A stretch of DNA of 64,000 nt from Pedobacter nutrimenti (GCF_003208655.1 NZ_QKLU01000004.1:310001-374000), one strand, 5' to 3'. Shown: positions 7,640-18,569, numbered from the stretch's first letter. Numbers and translations are program-made. The notes: generated from the letters alone by a model not told the origin.

Positions 7640-8146
7640 CTATCTGGTTATGGAAGCCAGAAAATCGTCCACTGTTTTATTTAAAGTGGCCGGAACATGT
7701 GCTTCTGAAATTCCGATAACATCAATACGGGCGGTTAAATTCAGCGAAATCAGTCCGTGTATCAAAGACCACATCTGTAGTGTTCCTATTTCTGCATTTT
7801 TAAAATGAACCAATTCCCTGCGCAGACACCTTTCCAGGCAATCGGTAAAATAATTAAATACAGCAGTGTCTTTTTCAGGATGGAAACGGATCTGCCCAGC
7901 CTGATCATAAATTGGGGTAAACATCAGCTGATAGGTTTGCGGATTGTCCAGTCCAAAATTTAAATAGGTTTTACAGATTTCTTCCAGCCTTTTTAAAGGA
8001 TCTGTGCTTGAGGCCTTAAGCCTGAATTCTTCCAGAAGCAGGTTAAAAGCTTTTGGTTGCAGTTCATAAAGTAGTTTTTCATCTCCCCTTGCGGCAAGGA
8101 TTTCCCTGCTCATCACATCTTGTTTCAGTTCTTTTAATTCTGACAT
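7640..8146 (-). CDS. TetR-type regulator remnant lacking the HTH domain
   Basis: A 168-residue protein whose residues about 22-168 match the ligand-binding region of TetR regulators with a WHG-type C-terminal domain: DEKLLYELQPKAFNLL, then YLNFGLDNPQTYQLMF and MWSLIHGLISLNL. The first 18 residues (MSELKELKQDVMSREILA) resemble TetR helix 1, but the roughly 40 residues of helix-turn-helix that should follow are absent: the frame passes from EILAA directly to RGDEKLLYEL. Upstream DNA (112 bp to the next gene) has no room for a separate HTH exon. It therefore probably cannot bind DNA as a normal TetR, unless it heterodimerises. It is either an in-frame deletion or a domain-only protein. Confidence 0.7.
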   Translation of the reverse strand: MSELKELKQDVMSREILAARGDEKLLYELQPKAFNLLLEEFRLKASSTDPLKRLEEICKTYLNFGLDNPQTYQLMFTPIYDQAGQIRFHPEKDTAVFNYFTDCLERCLRRELVHFKNAEIGTLQMWSLIHGLISLNLTARIDVIGISEAHVPATLNKTVDDFLASITR

Positions 8147-8258
8147 AAGCTAAAGGATTATAAAGTAGCCCGCTCCTCTAAGCAGGCACTACAAGATAAC
8201 GCTTAGCTGCCAGTTTTTGTTTGTGTTTTCTATTGGAAATGAATTGGCCAGGACAATT

Positions 8259-9158
8259 TTAACCCAGTTGTTTGTTCAGCAGTTCCAGCCCTTGTTCAAA
8301 GCTATGCGGCTGGTAACCGAGCTCCCGAATGGTTTTATCTAAAATAAAGCCGGTACGTCTAGGGCGGGAGGCCTGCTGTCCCAGGCTGGCACTGCTCACT
8401 TCCTGAACCTGGCTTTTATCCAGCTTCCAGAAATCGGCCACCCGGTACACCAGTTCGGCAATACTCATCATATCTTTACCGCTCACATTATAAATTCCCT
8501 GCGCTTTTTTTTCTACAGCCAGCAAACAAGCCTCTGCAAGATCTTCTGCCAAGGTTGGCATGCGCCACTGGTCATTGACCACATTTAAAGGACTGCCTTT
8601 TTCCAGGGCCCCTTTTGCCCAAAGCACAATATTGCTCCTGCTCATGTCTTTCACAATACCATAAACCAAAATTGTTCTTAAAATAGCCCATTTAACTCCT
8701 GAGGCCTTCAGCAGTTCTTCGGCCTGCAATTTTGTTTTCCCGTAATAACTTAAAGGATTGGCAGCCGCCTGTTCATCATAAGGACCATCCTCTCCATCAA
8801 AAATAAAATCTGTAGACAAATGGACCAGCTGTATATGATAAGTATTGCAAATGTCCATCAGCAGTTTAACGGCCTCCACATTGAGCCGGTCGGCCTCTTG
8901 CTTATTATTTTCGGCAGTATCAACATTGGTCATTGCAGCGGTATGGATAATTGCATCGGGCCTGTATTTTTCCACAAGTGCAGTAATCCGCGCTTTGTCC
9001 AGAATGTCCATTTCTTCATACTGGTATCCATTTTGCACAGGAAAGCGATTTTTACCTTTTGAAGTGGCAATGAGGTTAAATTTTCCTGAGGCAATTACAT
9101 TTTCTGTAATTTTCTGACCAGTAAGGCCATTGCTTCCAGTAACAAGGATGGTTTGCAT
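8259..9158 (-). CDS. RmlD-like NAD(P)-dependent sugar reductase (SDR)
   Basis: A 299-residue extended SDR. The N-terminal Rossmann motif is TGSNGLTGQ (residues 7-15), the catalytic YxxxK is YYGKTK, and the RmlD-like segments DAIIHTAAMTNVDTAE, STDFIFDGEDGPYDE and NPLSYYGKTKLQAEELL are clear. RmlD reduces dTDP-4-dehydrorhamnose to dTDP-rhamnose. Because no rmlA/B/C genes are nearby, the true substrate could be another nucleotide sugar. It is divergent from atpD and stands alone in the window. Confidence 0.82.
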   Translation of the reverse strand: MQTILVTGSNGLTGQKITENVIASGKFNLIATSKGKNRFPVQNGYQYEEMDILDKARITALVEKYRPDAIIHTAAMTNVDTAENNKQEADRLNVEAVKLLMDICNTYHIQLVHLSTDFIFDGEDGPYDEQAAANPLSYYGKTKLQAEELLKASGVKWAILRTILVYGIVKDMSRSNIVLWAKGALEKGSPLNVVNDQWRMPTLAEDLAEACLLAVEKKAQGIYNVSGKDMMSIAELVYRVADFWKLDKSQVQEVSSASLGQQASRPRRTGFILDKTIRELGYQPHSFEQGLELLNKQLG

Positions 9159-9263
9159 AGATTTTTAGTGCTTTTTTTTAACGATTTTAGCGCCTCCAAA
9201 GTATTAATAAAAAAACTGTGGAAAAACTTTTTATTTATATATAAAATTTTACCTGAAAACTCT

Positions 9264-9271
9264 TAACTTTG
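9264..9271 (+). promoter_or_regulatory. -7 promoter box (TAACTTTG) of atpD-atpC
   Basis: An exact TAnnTTTG match 69 bp upstream of the atpD ATG, giving a leader of roughly 60 nt. The preceding 25 bp are AT-rich with no clear TTTG -33 element. Confidence 0.55.
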
Positions 9272-9322
9272 CGAACCAAAATGGGGGCCAATAAACAGCC
9301 TTTAACAAATTGATATTTATAA

Positions 9323-10846
<1,524 letters not shown>

Positions 10847-10868
10847 TCAGGGCATCTATATATAGCAT

Positions 10869-11114
10869 ATGAAATTAGAAATTTTAACACCAGATAAAAA
10901 AGTCTACGAAGGAGAAGTAACTGCGGTTACAGTACCTGGCACCATGGGCTCTTTTCAGATCCTGAAAGACCATGCGCCAATTATCTCTACTTTGGAAGAT
11001 GGACCAGTAATTATTAAAAGCAATAACGCCGGCGAAGAAACCTTTGTAATTAAAGGTGGAGTTGTCGAGGTCTTAAAAAACAAGATTATTGTTTTGGCCG
11101 AAGGTGTTGCTTAA
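10869..11114 (+). CDS. atpC: F0F1 ATP synthase subunit epsilon, short form
   Basis: An 81-residue protein matching the N-terminal beta-sandwich of epsilon (MKLEILTPDKKVYEGEVTAVTVPGTMGSFQILKDHAPIISTLEDG). It ends after that domain, so the C-terminal two-helix hairpin that inhibits ATP hydrolysis in many bacteria is absent. Epsilon connects gamma to the c-ring and stabilises F1. Without the helices, epsilon-type auto-inhibition is not expected. A terminator follows 17 bp after the stop. Confidence 0.95.
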   Translation: MKLEILTPDKKVYEGEVTAVTVPGTMGSFQILKDHAPIISTLEDGPVIIKSNNAGEETFVIKGGVVEVLKNKIIVLAEGVA

Positions 11115-11131
11115 TATCTAATTAAAAACCT

Positions 11132-11167
11132 AAAAAGAGGCATTCGAAAGGATGCCTCTTTTTTTAT
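11132..11167 (+). terminator. Intrinsic terminator after atpC
   Basis: A 12-bp stem AAAAAGAGGCAT/ATGCCTCTTTTT with an 8-nt loop is followed by more Ts (T-run to about 11165). It separates atpD-atpC from the ilv/leu leader region. Confidence 0.9.
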
Positions 11168-11595
11168 GCGCTGTTTTTTGCTGCCCGGTTTACCTCTGAA
11201 GGAAACTCCCTCTGCATGGAAAAATAGCCATTAGAAATCTGCTGAAGGAAATGATCCTGCACTTATCAAAGTAACCTGCAACCCTTTAACACAAAAAACT
11301 TAATCAACAACCTGCGGTGCATACAAACAAAAAGCCTGACCAACCAGAAATGGTGTACATTTCCTTACTGAATTCTCTGGCAAATCAGGCCGCGCTGTGA
11401 CGGGATGATTGGCTGGGCCGCTCCTCTTTTCTGTGAGCCTGACCAGGCGCTGTCCCGGAATAACGCCAGCCTGATTAGTCTTAAAAATTCCACAGAATTT
11501 CCGCTTCATTCTTTCGTGACTTTTCATCAACATTTTTCACCATTTTACTCATTTCAGGAAGAATTTCTCTGATTTTATAATGCTAGCATAACATC
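11168..11595. other. Intergenic stretch with no supported gene
   Basis: This stretch lies between the atpC terminator and the ilv control region. The only open frame of note (11300-11533, minus) has a composition unlike neighbouring proteins, no domain and no promoter box. The part from 11310 to 11500 is richer in G+C than its surroundings and has short CCTGA/TCAGG repeats. I see no RNA gene or recognisable element. Confidence 0.5.
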
Positions 11596-11626
11596 TATAC
11601 CGAATACCAAAATCATTTTCGGTATA
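11596..11626. promoter_or_regulatory. Distal dyad operator candidate of the ilv/leu operon
   Basis: A 22-bp imperfect palindrome at 11604-11625 has arms ATACCAAAA and TTTTCGGTAT. A nested TATACCGA (11596-11603) pairs with TCGGTATA (11619-11626). It matches the second site at 11745 in arm sequence and in overall length. A TATATTTTG stretch (one base longer than the -7 consensus) overlaps its right edge. Confidence 0.45.
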
Positions 11627-11744
11627 TTTTGTACCGTCATTAGTATCAAAATACAGTGACATACAGAATTAAATAAAAGTAAAACACAAAAACAACAGAA
11701 TTATATTTTTTTTCAATTATTTTTTATCCGCTATTGATAGTATC

Positions 11745-11768
11745 TATACCAAAAACTAAATTGGTATA
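11745..11768. promoter_or_regulatory. Proximal dyad operator candidate of the ilv/leu operon
   Basis: TATACCAA (11745-11752) and TTGGTATA (11761-11768) form a perfect 8-bp inverted repeat with an 8-nt spacer. The core ATACC...GGTAT spans exactly 22 bp (11746-11767), like the distal site 142 bp upstream. It lies about 28 bp before the leader-peptide ATG. The binding protein is unknown. Confidence 0.5.
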
Positions 11769-11795
11769 AACAAAACAGAATAAAATAATAAAGAA

Positions 11796-11879
11796 ATGAA
11801 TACCTCAATTACAGTCAACAGCAACGTGCTAATTAACCTAAACCTGCTCCTGATTATTCAGAAGGGTAAGGCGCTGTAA
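11796..11879 (+). CDS. ilv/leu operon leader peptide (attenuation sensor)
   Basis: A 27-codon open frame starting at ATG 11796 and ending TAA 11877-11879. Residues 11-21 read VLINLNLLLII, and 12 of 27 residues are Ile, Leu or Val, including the consecutive codons CTG CTC CTG ATT ATT (11844-11858). It precedes ilvE, and a terminator and complementary segment follow it. This is the standard design of a branched-chain amino acid attenuator: ribosomes slow at these codons when charged Ile-, Leu- or Val-tRNA is scarce. It is shorter than the usual annotation threshold. Confidence 0.85.
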   Translation: MNTSITVNSNVLINLNLLLIIQKGKAL

Positions 11880-11927
11880 ATGAGTTTTTATAAAGACCCG
11901 AAGCGCCCCCAAAAGAGGCGCTTTTTT
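11870..11927 (+). terminator. Attenuator: terminator hairpin with overlapping antiterminator
   Basis: The terminator stem is AAGCGCC (11901-11907) with GGCGCTT (11917-11923), followed by a T-run to 11927. The same 5' arm (AGCGCC, 11902-11907) can pair instead with GGCGCT at 11870-11875, which lies in the last codons of the leader peptide. A ribosome that reaches the stop at 11877 would cover 11870-11875 and allow termination. One stalled at the Leu/Ile codons would leave it free to form the antiterminator, giving read-through into ilvE. Confidence 0.85.
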
Positions 11928-11964
11928 AATGAAACAAATAAAACAAGATCTATACCTGAGCCAC

Positions 11965-12855
11965 ATGCAATACTTTAATTCTAAAACAGTCATTTATTTA
12001 AACGGATCTTTCGTCAAGGCGACCGAGGCCGGAACAGACCTTTACAGCCAGTCCTTGCACTATGGATATGCTGCTTTTGAAGGGATCAGGGCTTATAACA
12101 CCCACAACGGGACCCGTGTTTTTAAAGCCAAAGCACATTTTGAACGCTTAAAACGTTCCTGCCAACTGGCCCGTATTCCTTTCAACTGGGATATCGAAGA
12201 CCTGATCCGTCAGACCTATAAAGTACTGGAATTAAACAACCTGAAAGACGCTTACATCCGTCCCTTGGTGTTTTGCGGACCAAACATGTCCCTTTCTGCA
12301 CCGGCTAAGGTATCCATTATGATCTGTGCCTGGGAATGGGCGGCTTATTTGGGAAATGATCAGTTAAAGGTGGGTATTTCCAGCTATCAACGGCCTAATC
12401 CTAAATCATTGCCTATTGAGGCCAAAATTAGTGCACATTATGTGAACTCCATTCTGGCCACCACAGAAGCCAAAAGCAATGGCTATGATGAGGCCATTTT
12501 GCTGGACATGAACAACAATGTGGCCGAAGCACCAGGCGCTAACCTGTTTATAGAACGCAATGGCAAATTGTACACCCCACCTACCGGAAATATTTTACCT
12601 GGCATTACCCGGGCTACCGTATTTCAGCTTTGCAAAAGACTGGATATAGAATGTACCGAAAGGGTCTTTACCGTAGAAGACCTGAAAATTGCAGACAGTG
12701 CCTTTTTCTGTGGTACAGCGGTTGAAATTGCCGGGATCAAATCTGTAGACGAAGTGGTCTTCCCTTTAAAATGGCAGGACAGTCTGGGCGCTACACTGGC
12801 CCGTACCTATAAGTGTTTAGTATTGGAAAAACAGAACTACGAAGTAATCATATAA
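11965..12855 (+). CDS. ilvE: Branched-chain amino acid aminotransferase
   Basis: A 296-residue class IV PLP aminotransferase that transaminates the 2-keto acids of Val, Leu and Ile with glutamate, the last pathway step. The N-terminus [19 protein letters not shown] and the segments [23 protein letters not shown] and [13 protein letters not shown] are typical; the PLP lysine is in the [12 protein letters not shown] segment. I chose the ATG at 11965. An in-frame ATG at 11929 directly abuts the attenuator T-run and would add 12 atypical residues. It is the first structural gene of the operon; ilvD follows after 7 bp. Confidence 0.95.
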   Translation: MQYFNSKTVIYLNGSFVKATEAGTDLYSQSLHYGYAAFEGIRAYNTHNGTRVFKAKAHFERLKRSCQLARIPFNWDIEDLIRQTYKVLELNNLKDAYIRPLVFCGPNMSLSAPAKVSIMICAWEWAAYLGNDQLKVGISSYQRPNPKSLPIEAKISAHYVNSILATTEAKSNGYDEAILLDMNNNVAEAPGANLFIERNGKLYTPPTGNILPGITRATVFQLCKRLDIECTERVFTVEDLKIADSAFFCGTAVEIAGIKSVDEVVFPLKWQDSLGATLARTYKCLVLEKQNYEVII

Positions 12856-12862
12856 TATCAAC

Positions 12863-14560
12863 ATGTCAGAATCAACCGAAATCAACCGCTACAGTAAAGT
12901 TTTTACACAAGATCCAACCCAGCCAGGCGCTCAGGCCATGCTGTATGGAATTGGATTGACCGCCGAGGATATGCAAAAAGCACAGGTCGGTATTGCCAGC
13001 ATGGGTTATGATGGAAATACCTGCAATATGCACCTGAACGATCTTGCAAAAGTCGTCAAAAAAGGGGTCTGGGGAAACGGAATGGTTGGACTAACCTTTA
13101 GCACCATAGGGGTTAGTGACGGAATGTCTAACGGAACACCCGGCATGCGTTACTCACTGGTTTCCAGGGACGTCATTGCCGATTCAATTGAAACCATATG
13201 CGGCGGCCAGTATTATGACGGGGTGATCACCATTCCGGGCTGCGATAAAAATATGCCGGGCTCTATTATGGCCATGGGCCGTTTAAACCGCCCTTCTATT
13301 ATGGTTTATGGTGGCAGCATCCACTCTGGAAAATATAAAGGAAAAGCCCTGAATATTGTTTCCGCTTTTGAAGCCCTTGGAGAAAAACTGGCCGGAAAGC
13401 TATCGGAAGATGATTATCAGGGCATTATCCGTCATACCTGTCCGGGCGCAGGTGCCTGTGGCGGAATGTACACCGCAAACACCATGGCCTCGGCCATTGA
13501 GGCTTTGGGCATGAGTTTGCCTTACAGTTCTTCCTACCCGGCCTTAAGTGAAGAAAAACAACAAGAATGCCTGGATGCCGGTCAGGCCATCCGTGTATTG
13601 CTGGAAAAAAACATCCGTCCTTCGGACATCATGACCGAAAAATCCTTTCACAATGCCATCGTTACGGTCATGGTTTTGGGTGGATCGACCAATGCTGTGC
13701 TGCATTTAATTGCCATGGCCAAATCCGTAGGCCTTTCTTTAAAACTCGAAGATTTTCAAAAAATCAGTGATCAGACCCCTGTTCTGGGCGATCTAAAACC
13801 AAGCGGACAGTACCTGATGGAAGATCTTCACGAAATTGGGGGCGTACCGGCTGTATTAAAATATTTATTAAAAGAGGGTTTACTTCACGGAGACTGTATG
13901 ACCGTAACCGGTAAAACCCTTGCAGAAAATGTAAAAGATGCTGTAGACCTTGATTTCGATCAGCAAAAGATCATTTTCCCGGTTAGTCACCCTATCAAAG
14001 CAACAGGGCACCTGCAAATGCTGTATGGCAACCTGGCAGAACAAGGGTCCGTGGCAAAAATCAGCGGTAAAGAAGGCGAAAAATTCGAAGGCCCGGCCCG
14101 GGTATTTGACGGCGAACAGGAACTGATTGCGGGCATCCAAAGCGGACGTGTTCATCAGGGCGATGTGGTGGTGATCCGTCATGTAGGCCCTAAAGGTGCG
14201 CCAGGCATGCCCGAAATGCTTAAACCAACATCGGCCATTATTGGGGCTGGACTAGGAAAATCGGTTGCCCTGATTACAGACGGCCGTTTTTCCGGTGGTA
14301 CGCATGGTTTTGTGGTAGGTCACATTACCCCTGAGGCCTGGAACGGTGGGAACATTGCCCTGGTTAAAGACAACGACACAATTACCATAGATGCGGTCAA
14401 CAATACGTTGCACCTGAACATTTCTGAGCAGGAGCTGGCAGAACGCCGGGCGGCATGGAAACAATTGCCACCACCCGTCAAAAGCGGGGTCCTTTATAAA
14501 TACCTGAAACAGGTAAGCAATGCCAGCGAAGGTTGCGTAACCGACGCCTTTACAGATTAA
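12863..14560 (+). CDS. ilvD: Dihydroxy-acid dehydratase
   Basis: A 565-residue IlvD/Edd-family dehydratase that converts 2,3-dihydroxy-3-methylbutanoate or -pentanoate to the 2-keto acid using an iron-sulfur cluster and Mg2+. Likely cluster cysteines are C54 (GNTCNMH), C127 (GCDKNMPG) and C199 ([16 protein letters not shown]), matching the three-Cys pattern of the family. The C-terminal signature [16 protein letters not shown] is present. Full length. Third enzyme of Val/Ile synthesis, second gene of the operon. Confidence 0.97.
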   Translation: MSESTEINRYSKVFTQDPTQPGAQAMLYGIGLTAEDMQKAQVGIASMGYDGNTCNMHLNDLAKVVKKGVWGNGMVGLTFSTIGVSDGMSNGTPGMRYSLVSRDVIADSIETICGGQYYDGVITIPGCDKNMPGSIMAMGRLNRPSIMVYGGSIHSGKYKGKALNIVSAFEALGEKLAGKLSEDDYQGIIRHTCPGAGACGGMYTANTMASAIEALGMSLPYSSSYPALSEEKQQECLDAGQAIRVLLEKNIRPSDIMTEKSFHNAIVTVMVLGGSTNAVLHLIAMAKSVGLSLKLEDFQKISDQTPVLGDLKPSGQYLMEDLHEIGGVPAVLKYLLKEGLLHGDCMTVTGKTLAENVKDAVDLDFDQQKIIFPVSHPIKATGHLQMLYGNLAEQGSVAKISGKEGEKFEGPARVFDGEQELIAGIQSGRVHQGDVVVIRHVGPKGAPGMPEMLKPTSAIIGAGLGKSVALITDGRFSGGTHGFVVGHITPEAWNGGNIALVKDNDTITIDAVNNTLHLNISEQELAERRAAWKQLPPPVKSGVLYKYLKQVSNASEGCVTDAFTD

Positions 14561-14590
14561 CCCATTGACAACCACCTTAAAAACAATACA

Positions 14591-16330
14591 ATGACGACAG
14601 CACAAGCAGAAGCAGCGACCCTGACCGAAACCAAAACCACTACCCAGGTTACAGGATCGGTTGCTTTACTGGAAGGATTAATTGCCGAAGGTACCGATAC
14701 CATTTTTGGCTATCCGGGCGGTGCCATCATGCCCATCTATGATGCACTTTACGATTATAAAGAAAAACTATCCCACATTCTGGTCAGACATGAACAGGGT
14801 GGTATCCATGCCGGACAGGGTTATGCCCGCAGCTCGGGAAAAGTCGGCGTCGTTTTCGCGACCAGCGGTCCGGGTGCCACCAACCTGGTAACCGGTTTGG
14901 CAGATGCACAAATAGACAGTACACCTTTGGTTTGTATTACCGGCCAGGTTTATGCACATTTATTGGGTACCGATGCCTTTCAGGAAACCGATGTGATCAA
15001 CATCACCACCCCGGTTACCAAATGGAATTACCAGGTTACAGATGCCAACGAAATTCCGGCGGTACTGGCCAAAGCATTTTACATTGCCAGAAGCGGCCGC
15101 CCGGGACCGGTACTGATTGACATTACCAAAAATGCGCAGCTGCAGCTTTTTGATTATGAAGGTTATACGCCATGCGAACACATCCGCAGCTATCGTCCAA
15201 AGCCAAACGTCAGAACAGAATACATTGCAAAAGCAGCGGCTTTAATCAATGGTGCAAAAAAACCATTTATCCTGTTTGGACAAGGGGTTTTACTGGGCGA
15301 GGCAGAAAAAGAATTTAAAGCTTTTGTAGAGAAAAGTGGCATTCCCGCAGCCTGGACCATTTTAGGTGCTGGTGCTATTCCAACAGACCACCCATTAAAT
15401 GTAGGTATGCTGGGCATGCACGGAAACTATGGGCCCAATGTTCAAACCAATGCCTGCGACGTTTTAATTGCCATCGGAATGCGTTTTGACGACAGGGTAA
15501 CCGGACGTCTGGACAAATACGCCAAACAGGCTAAAGTGATCCACCTGGACATTGATCCGGCCGAGATAGATAAAAACGTAAAAGCCGATGTACCGGTTTG
15601 GGGCGACTGCAAAGAAACCCTGCCCCTGCTTACTGCTTTGGTTGAAGAAAAAACACATACCCAGTGGTTGGCCGAGTTTAGGGCTTATGACAAGACCGAA
15701 CAGGAAACAGTAATTCAAAACGAACTGAACCCCGGATCAGGTGAAATGACCATGGGCGAGGTGGTCAATAAGCTCAATGAGCTGACCAAAGGAGACGCTA
15801 TCATTGTAACCGATGTGGGCCAGCACCAAATGGTGGCCTGCCGCTATGCCAAATTTAACCGCACCAGGAGCAATGTAACCAGTGGTGGACTGGGCACCAT
15901 GGGCTTTGGCCTTCCGGCAGCAATCGGTGCAAAGTTTGGGGCACAGGATAAAACTGTTGTTGCCATTATTGGTGATGGTGGTTTCCAGATGACCCTTCAG
16001 GAACTGGGCACCATTATGCAAAGCGGTATTGATGTAAAAATCATGATCCTGAACAACAGGTTTTTGGGTATGGTGCGCCAATGGCAGCAACTGTTTCACG
16101 AAAAACGCTACTCTTTTGTAGACATCACCAGCCCTGATTTTGTGAAACTGGCCGAATCTTATTACATCGCCGGTAAAAAAGTATCAGAACGGGAAGACCT
16201 GGGGGCCGCGCTGGAAGAAATGTTAAACCACAAAGGCTCCTACCTTTTAGAAGTCATGGTGGCCAAAGAACACAACGTGTTCCCTATGGTACCGCAAGGC
16301 AGCAGCGTAAGTGAAATCAGATTAAAATAA
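14591..16330 (+). CDS. ilvB: Acetolactate synthase large (catalytic) subunit
   Basis: A 579-residue ThDP-dependent enzyme that condenses pyruvate with pyruvate or 2-ketobutyrate, the committing step of Val/Ile synthesis. The activating Glu68 is in RHEQGGIHAGQGYAR. The ThDP-Mg motif GDGGFQMTLQELGTI starts at about residue 461 and ends in NNRFLGMVRQWQ. A Thr-rich N-terminal extension of about 20 residues precedes the core. It partners with the small subunit encoded 11 bp downstream. Confidence 0.96.
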   Translation: MTTAQAEAATLTETKTTTQVTGSVALLEGLIAEGTDTIFGYPGGAIMPIYDALYDYKEKLSHILVRHEQGGIHAGQGYARSSGKVGVVFATSGPGATNLVTGLADAQIDSTPLVCITGQVYAHLLGTDAFQETDVINITTPVTKWNYQVTDANEIPAVLAKAFYIARSGRPGPVLIDITKNAQLQLFDYEGYTPCEHIRSYRPKPNVRTEYIAKAAALINGAKKPFILFGQGVLLGEAEKEFKAFVEKSGIPAAWTILGAGAIPTDHPLNVGMLGMHGNYGPNVQTNACDVLIAIGMRFDDRVTGRLDKYAKQAKVIHLDIDPAEIDKNVKADVPVWGDCKETLPLLTALVEEKTHTQWLAEFRAYDKTEQETVIQNELNPGSGEMTMGEVVNKLNELTKGDAIIVTDVGQHQMVACRYAKFNRTRSNVTSGGLGTMGFGLPAAIGAKFGAQDKTVVAIIGDGGFQMTLQELGTIMQSGIDVKIMILNNRFLGMVRQWQQLFHEKRYSFVDITSPDFVKLAESYYIAGKKVSEREDLGAALEEMLNHKGSYLLEVMVAKEHNVFPMVPQGSSVSEIRLK

Positions 16331-16341
16331 GGGTAAAGATC

Positions 16342-16959
16342 ATGAGCAATTCGAACGAAACAGAACTAAACGGAAAACAGGAATTTACAATTACTGTATA
16401 TACCGAAAACAGGATCGGCATACTCAACCGTATCGCCATTATTTTTTCCAGAAGAAAAATCAATATTGAAAGCTTAAATACCTCGCCCTCAGAGATCGAG
16501 CACATTCACCGCTTCAATATCCTGATCCATGAAACCGAAGATGTGGTCCGCAAACTGGCCCGTCAGATCGAAAAACAGGTAGAAGTTTTAAAAGTGTATT
16601 ACAACACCAACGAAGACATCATCTGGCAGGAAATGGCTTTGTACAAAGTGCCTACAGACACCATCGCAGAGAAAGTTTCGGTAGAACGCCTGCTGCGCGA
16701 ATTTGGGGCCAGGGCTGTGGTGATCCGTAAAGATTATACGGTATTTGAAGCGACCGGGCACCGGGAAGAAACCGACAAGCTCATTGAAGTGCTCCAGCCT
16801 TACGGATTGATTGAATTTGTAAGAAGCGCACGCGTGGCGATCATTAAAGACAGCGATGGCTTTAACCGCAAGCTAAGGGAGTTTGAGCGCAGGGACCCCG
16901 GAGAGGAAGTCATTGAAAATGAATTCCTGGATAAAGAGAAAAACGTATTCAGTATGTAA
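16342..16959 (+). CDS. ilvN: Acetolactate synthase small (regulatory) subunit
   Basis: A 205-residue regulatory subunit. The N-terminal ACT domain (about 14-90) carries FTITVYTENRIGILNRIAIIFSRRKINIESLNTS, which binds valine for feedback inhibition; the C-terminal region (about 95-175, VERLLREFGARAVVIRKDY and EVLQPYGLIEFVRSARVAI) is the second ACT-like domain that stimulates the catalytic subunit. It could equally be labelled ilvH. A C-terminal charged tail of about 25 residues is longer than in E. coli IlvN. Confidence 0.94.
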   Translation: MSNSNETELNGKQEFTITVYTENRIGILNRIAIIFSRRKINIESLNTSPSEIEHIHRFNILIHETEDVVRKLARQIEKQVEVLKVYYNTNEDIIWQEMALYKVPTDTIAEKVSVERLLREFGARAVVIRKDYTVFEATGHREETDKLIEVLQPYGLIEFVRSARVAIIKDSDGFNRKLREFERRDPGEEVIENEFLDKEKNVFSM

Positions 16960-17029
16960 AACAAGGTGGTAAGCCTTACCACCAGATCCATAAAAAACAA
17001 GAACCTTAATCATAAAACCAATAAAAACG

Positions 17030-18511
17030 ATGTCAAATTATTTTAACACATTACCGCTTAGAGAACAATTAAACCAGCTGGGTGTCTGCGATTTCATGGA
17101 CAGTTCCGAATTCCTGGATGGTGTAAATGCCTTAAAAGGTAAAAAACTGGTGGTGGTAGGCTGCGGTGCACAAGGTCTTAACCAGGGTTTAAATCTAAGA
17201 GATAGTGGTTTAAATGTTGCCTATGCTTTGCGCAAGGAAGCCATTGAAGGCAAAAGAGATTCCTGGAAAAACGCTACGGAAAATAACTTTACCGTAGGTA
17301 CTTATGAAGAGCTGATCCCTACAGCAGATGTAGTAATCAACCTGACCCCCGACAAACAGCACACTGCAGTAGTCAATGCCGTAATGCCTTTGATGAAACA
17401 AGGTGCTACCTTGTCTTATTCGCACGGTTTTAACATTGTAGAAGAAGGCATGCAGGTGCGTAAAGACCTTACGGTGATCATGGTGGCCCCAAAATGTCCG
17501 GGCAGCGAAGTACGTGCAGAATACCTAAGGGGTTTTGGCGTGCCGACTTTAATTGCCGTACACCCTGAAAACGACCCGGAAGGAAAAGGTTTAGCCCAGG
17601 CCAAAGCCTATTGCGTTGGAACAGGTGGCCACAAAGCCGGTGTATTGAACTCTTCTTTTGTTGCCGAAGTAAAATCGGATTTAATGGGTGAGCAAACCAT
17701 ATTATGCGGTTTACTGCAAACGGGTTCTATCCTTTCTTTTGACAAAATGATCGAAAAAGGAATTGATGCCGGTTATGCGTCCAAACTGGTACAGTATGGT
17801 GTGGAAGTGATTACTGAAGCTTTAAAACATGGCGGGGTAACCGGTATGATGGACAGGCTGAGCAATCCGGCAAAAATTAAAGCCTTTGAGATTTCTGAAG
17901 AACTGAAAAACATTATGCGCCCATTGTTTGAAAAACATCAGGACGACATTATGAGCGGTGAATTTAGCCGTACCATGATGGCAGACTGGGCAGCTGGCGA
18001 TAAAAACCTACTGGCCTGGCGTGCAGCTACCGGCGAAACTGCCTTTGAAAAAACACCTGCCGGAAATGTAAAAATTGGCGAACAGGAATATTTTGACAAT
18101 GCTTTATTAATGGTGGCTTTTGTAAGGGCCGGTGTGGAGCTTGCATTTGAGACCATGGTGGAAGCCGGCATCAAACCGGAATCTGCTTATTACGAGTCCC
18201 TGCACGAAACCCCGCTAATTGCCAATACAATTGCCCGTAAAAAATTATTTGAAATGAACAGGGTCATTTCGGATACTGCTGAATATGGCTGCTATTTATT
18301 TGACCATGCCTGCAAGCCTTTATTGGCTGATTTTATGCGCAGCGTGGATGCAGACCTGATCGGTAAAAATTACAATGAAGGCAAAGATGGTTCGGTAGAC
18401 AACAGGACCTTAATAGCGGTCAATGAAGTGATCCGTACCCATCCCGTCGAAGTGATCGGCGCTAAATTGAGAAAGGCCATGACAGCCATGAAATCAATTA
18501 AAACAGCATAA
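17030..18511 (+). CDS. ilvC: Ketol-acid reductoisomerase, class II
   Basis: A 493-residue KARI. It isomerises and reduces acetolactate or acetohydroxybutyrate with NADPH and Mg2+. The Rossmann motif GCGAQG lies at residues 44-49 in [20 protein letters not shown]. The length near 490, with a duplicated knotted C-terminal domain, marks the class II (E. coli-like) form rather than the 330-residue class I. Metal-binding acidic residues lie in [14 protein letters not shown] and [13 protein letters not shown] hairpin with a T-run follows before leuC. Confidence 0.97.
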   Translation: MSNYFNTLPLREQLNQLGVCDFMDSSEFLDGVNALKGKKLVVVGCGAQGLNQGLNLRDSGLNVAYALRKEAIEGKRDSWKNATENNFTVGTYEELIPTADVVINLTPDKQHTAVVNAVMPLMKQGATLSYSHGFNIVEEGMQVRKDLTVIMVAPKCPGSEVRAEYLRGFGVPTLIAVHPENDPEGKGLAQAKAYCVGTGGHKAGVLNSSFVAEVKSDLMGEQTILCGLLQTGSILSFDKMIEKGIDAGYASKLVQYGVEVITEALKHGGVTGMMDRLSNPAKIKAFEISEELKNIMRPLFEKHQDDIMSGEFSRTMMADWAAGDKNLLAWRAATGETAFEKTPAGNVKIGEQEYFDNALLMVAFVRAGVELAFETMVEAGIKPESAYYESLHETPLIANTIARKKLFEMNRVISDTAEYGCYLFDHACKPLLADFMRSVDADLIGKNYNEGKDGSVDNRTLIAVNEVIRTHPVEVIGAKLRKAMTAMKSIKTA

Positions 18512-18522
18512 AAATTACCCGG

Positions 18523-18556
18523 ACCCGTACAGGCTTAACATCCTGTACGGGTTTTT
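18523..18556 (+). terminator. Terminator-like hairpin between ilvC and leuC
   Basis: ACCCGTACAGG (18523-18533) pairs with CCTGTACGGGT (18542-18552): 11 bp, 8-nt loop, and Ts to 18556. It is 11 bp after the ilvC stop and 14 bp before the leuC ATG, so there is no room for a separate promoter after it. Partial termination would lower leu gene expression relative to ilv. It could also be a processing or stabilising hairpin. Confidence 0.75.
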
Positions 18557-18569
18557 AAATCATAAAAAA

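Noticed and set aside
11300..11533. 77-codon open frame on the minus strand in the atpC-ilv gap
   Set aside because: Its composition is unlike neighbouring proteins, there is no domain, no promoter box and no partner gene, so it is most likely a chance frame in a G+C-richer patch.
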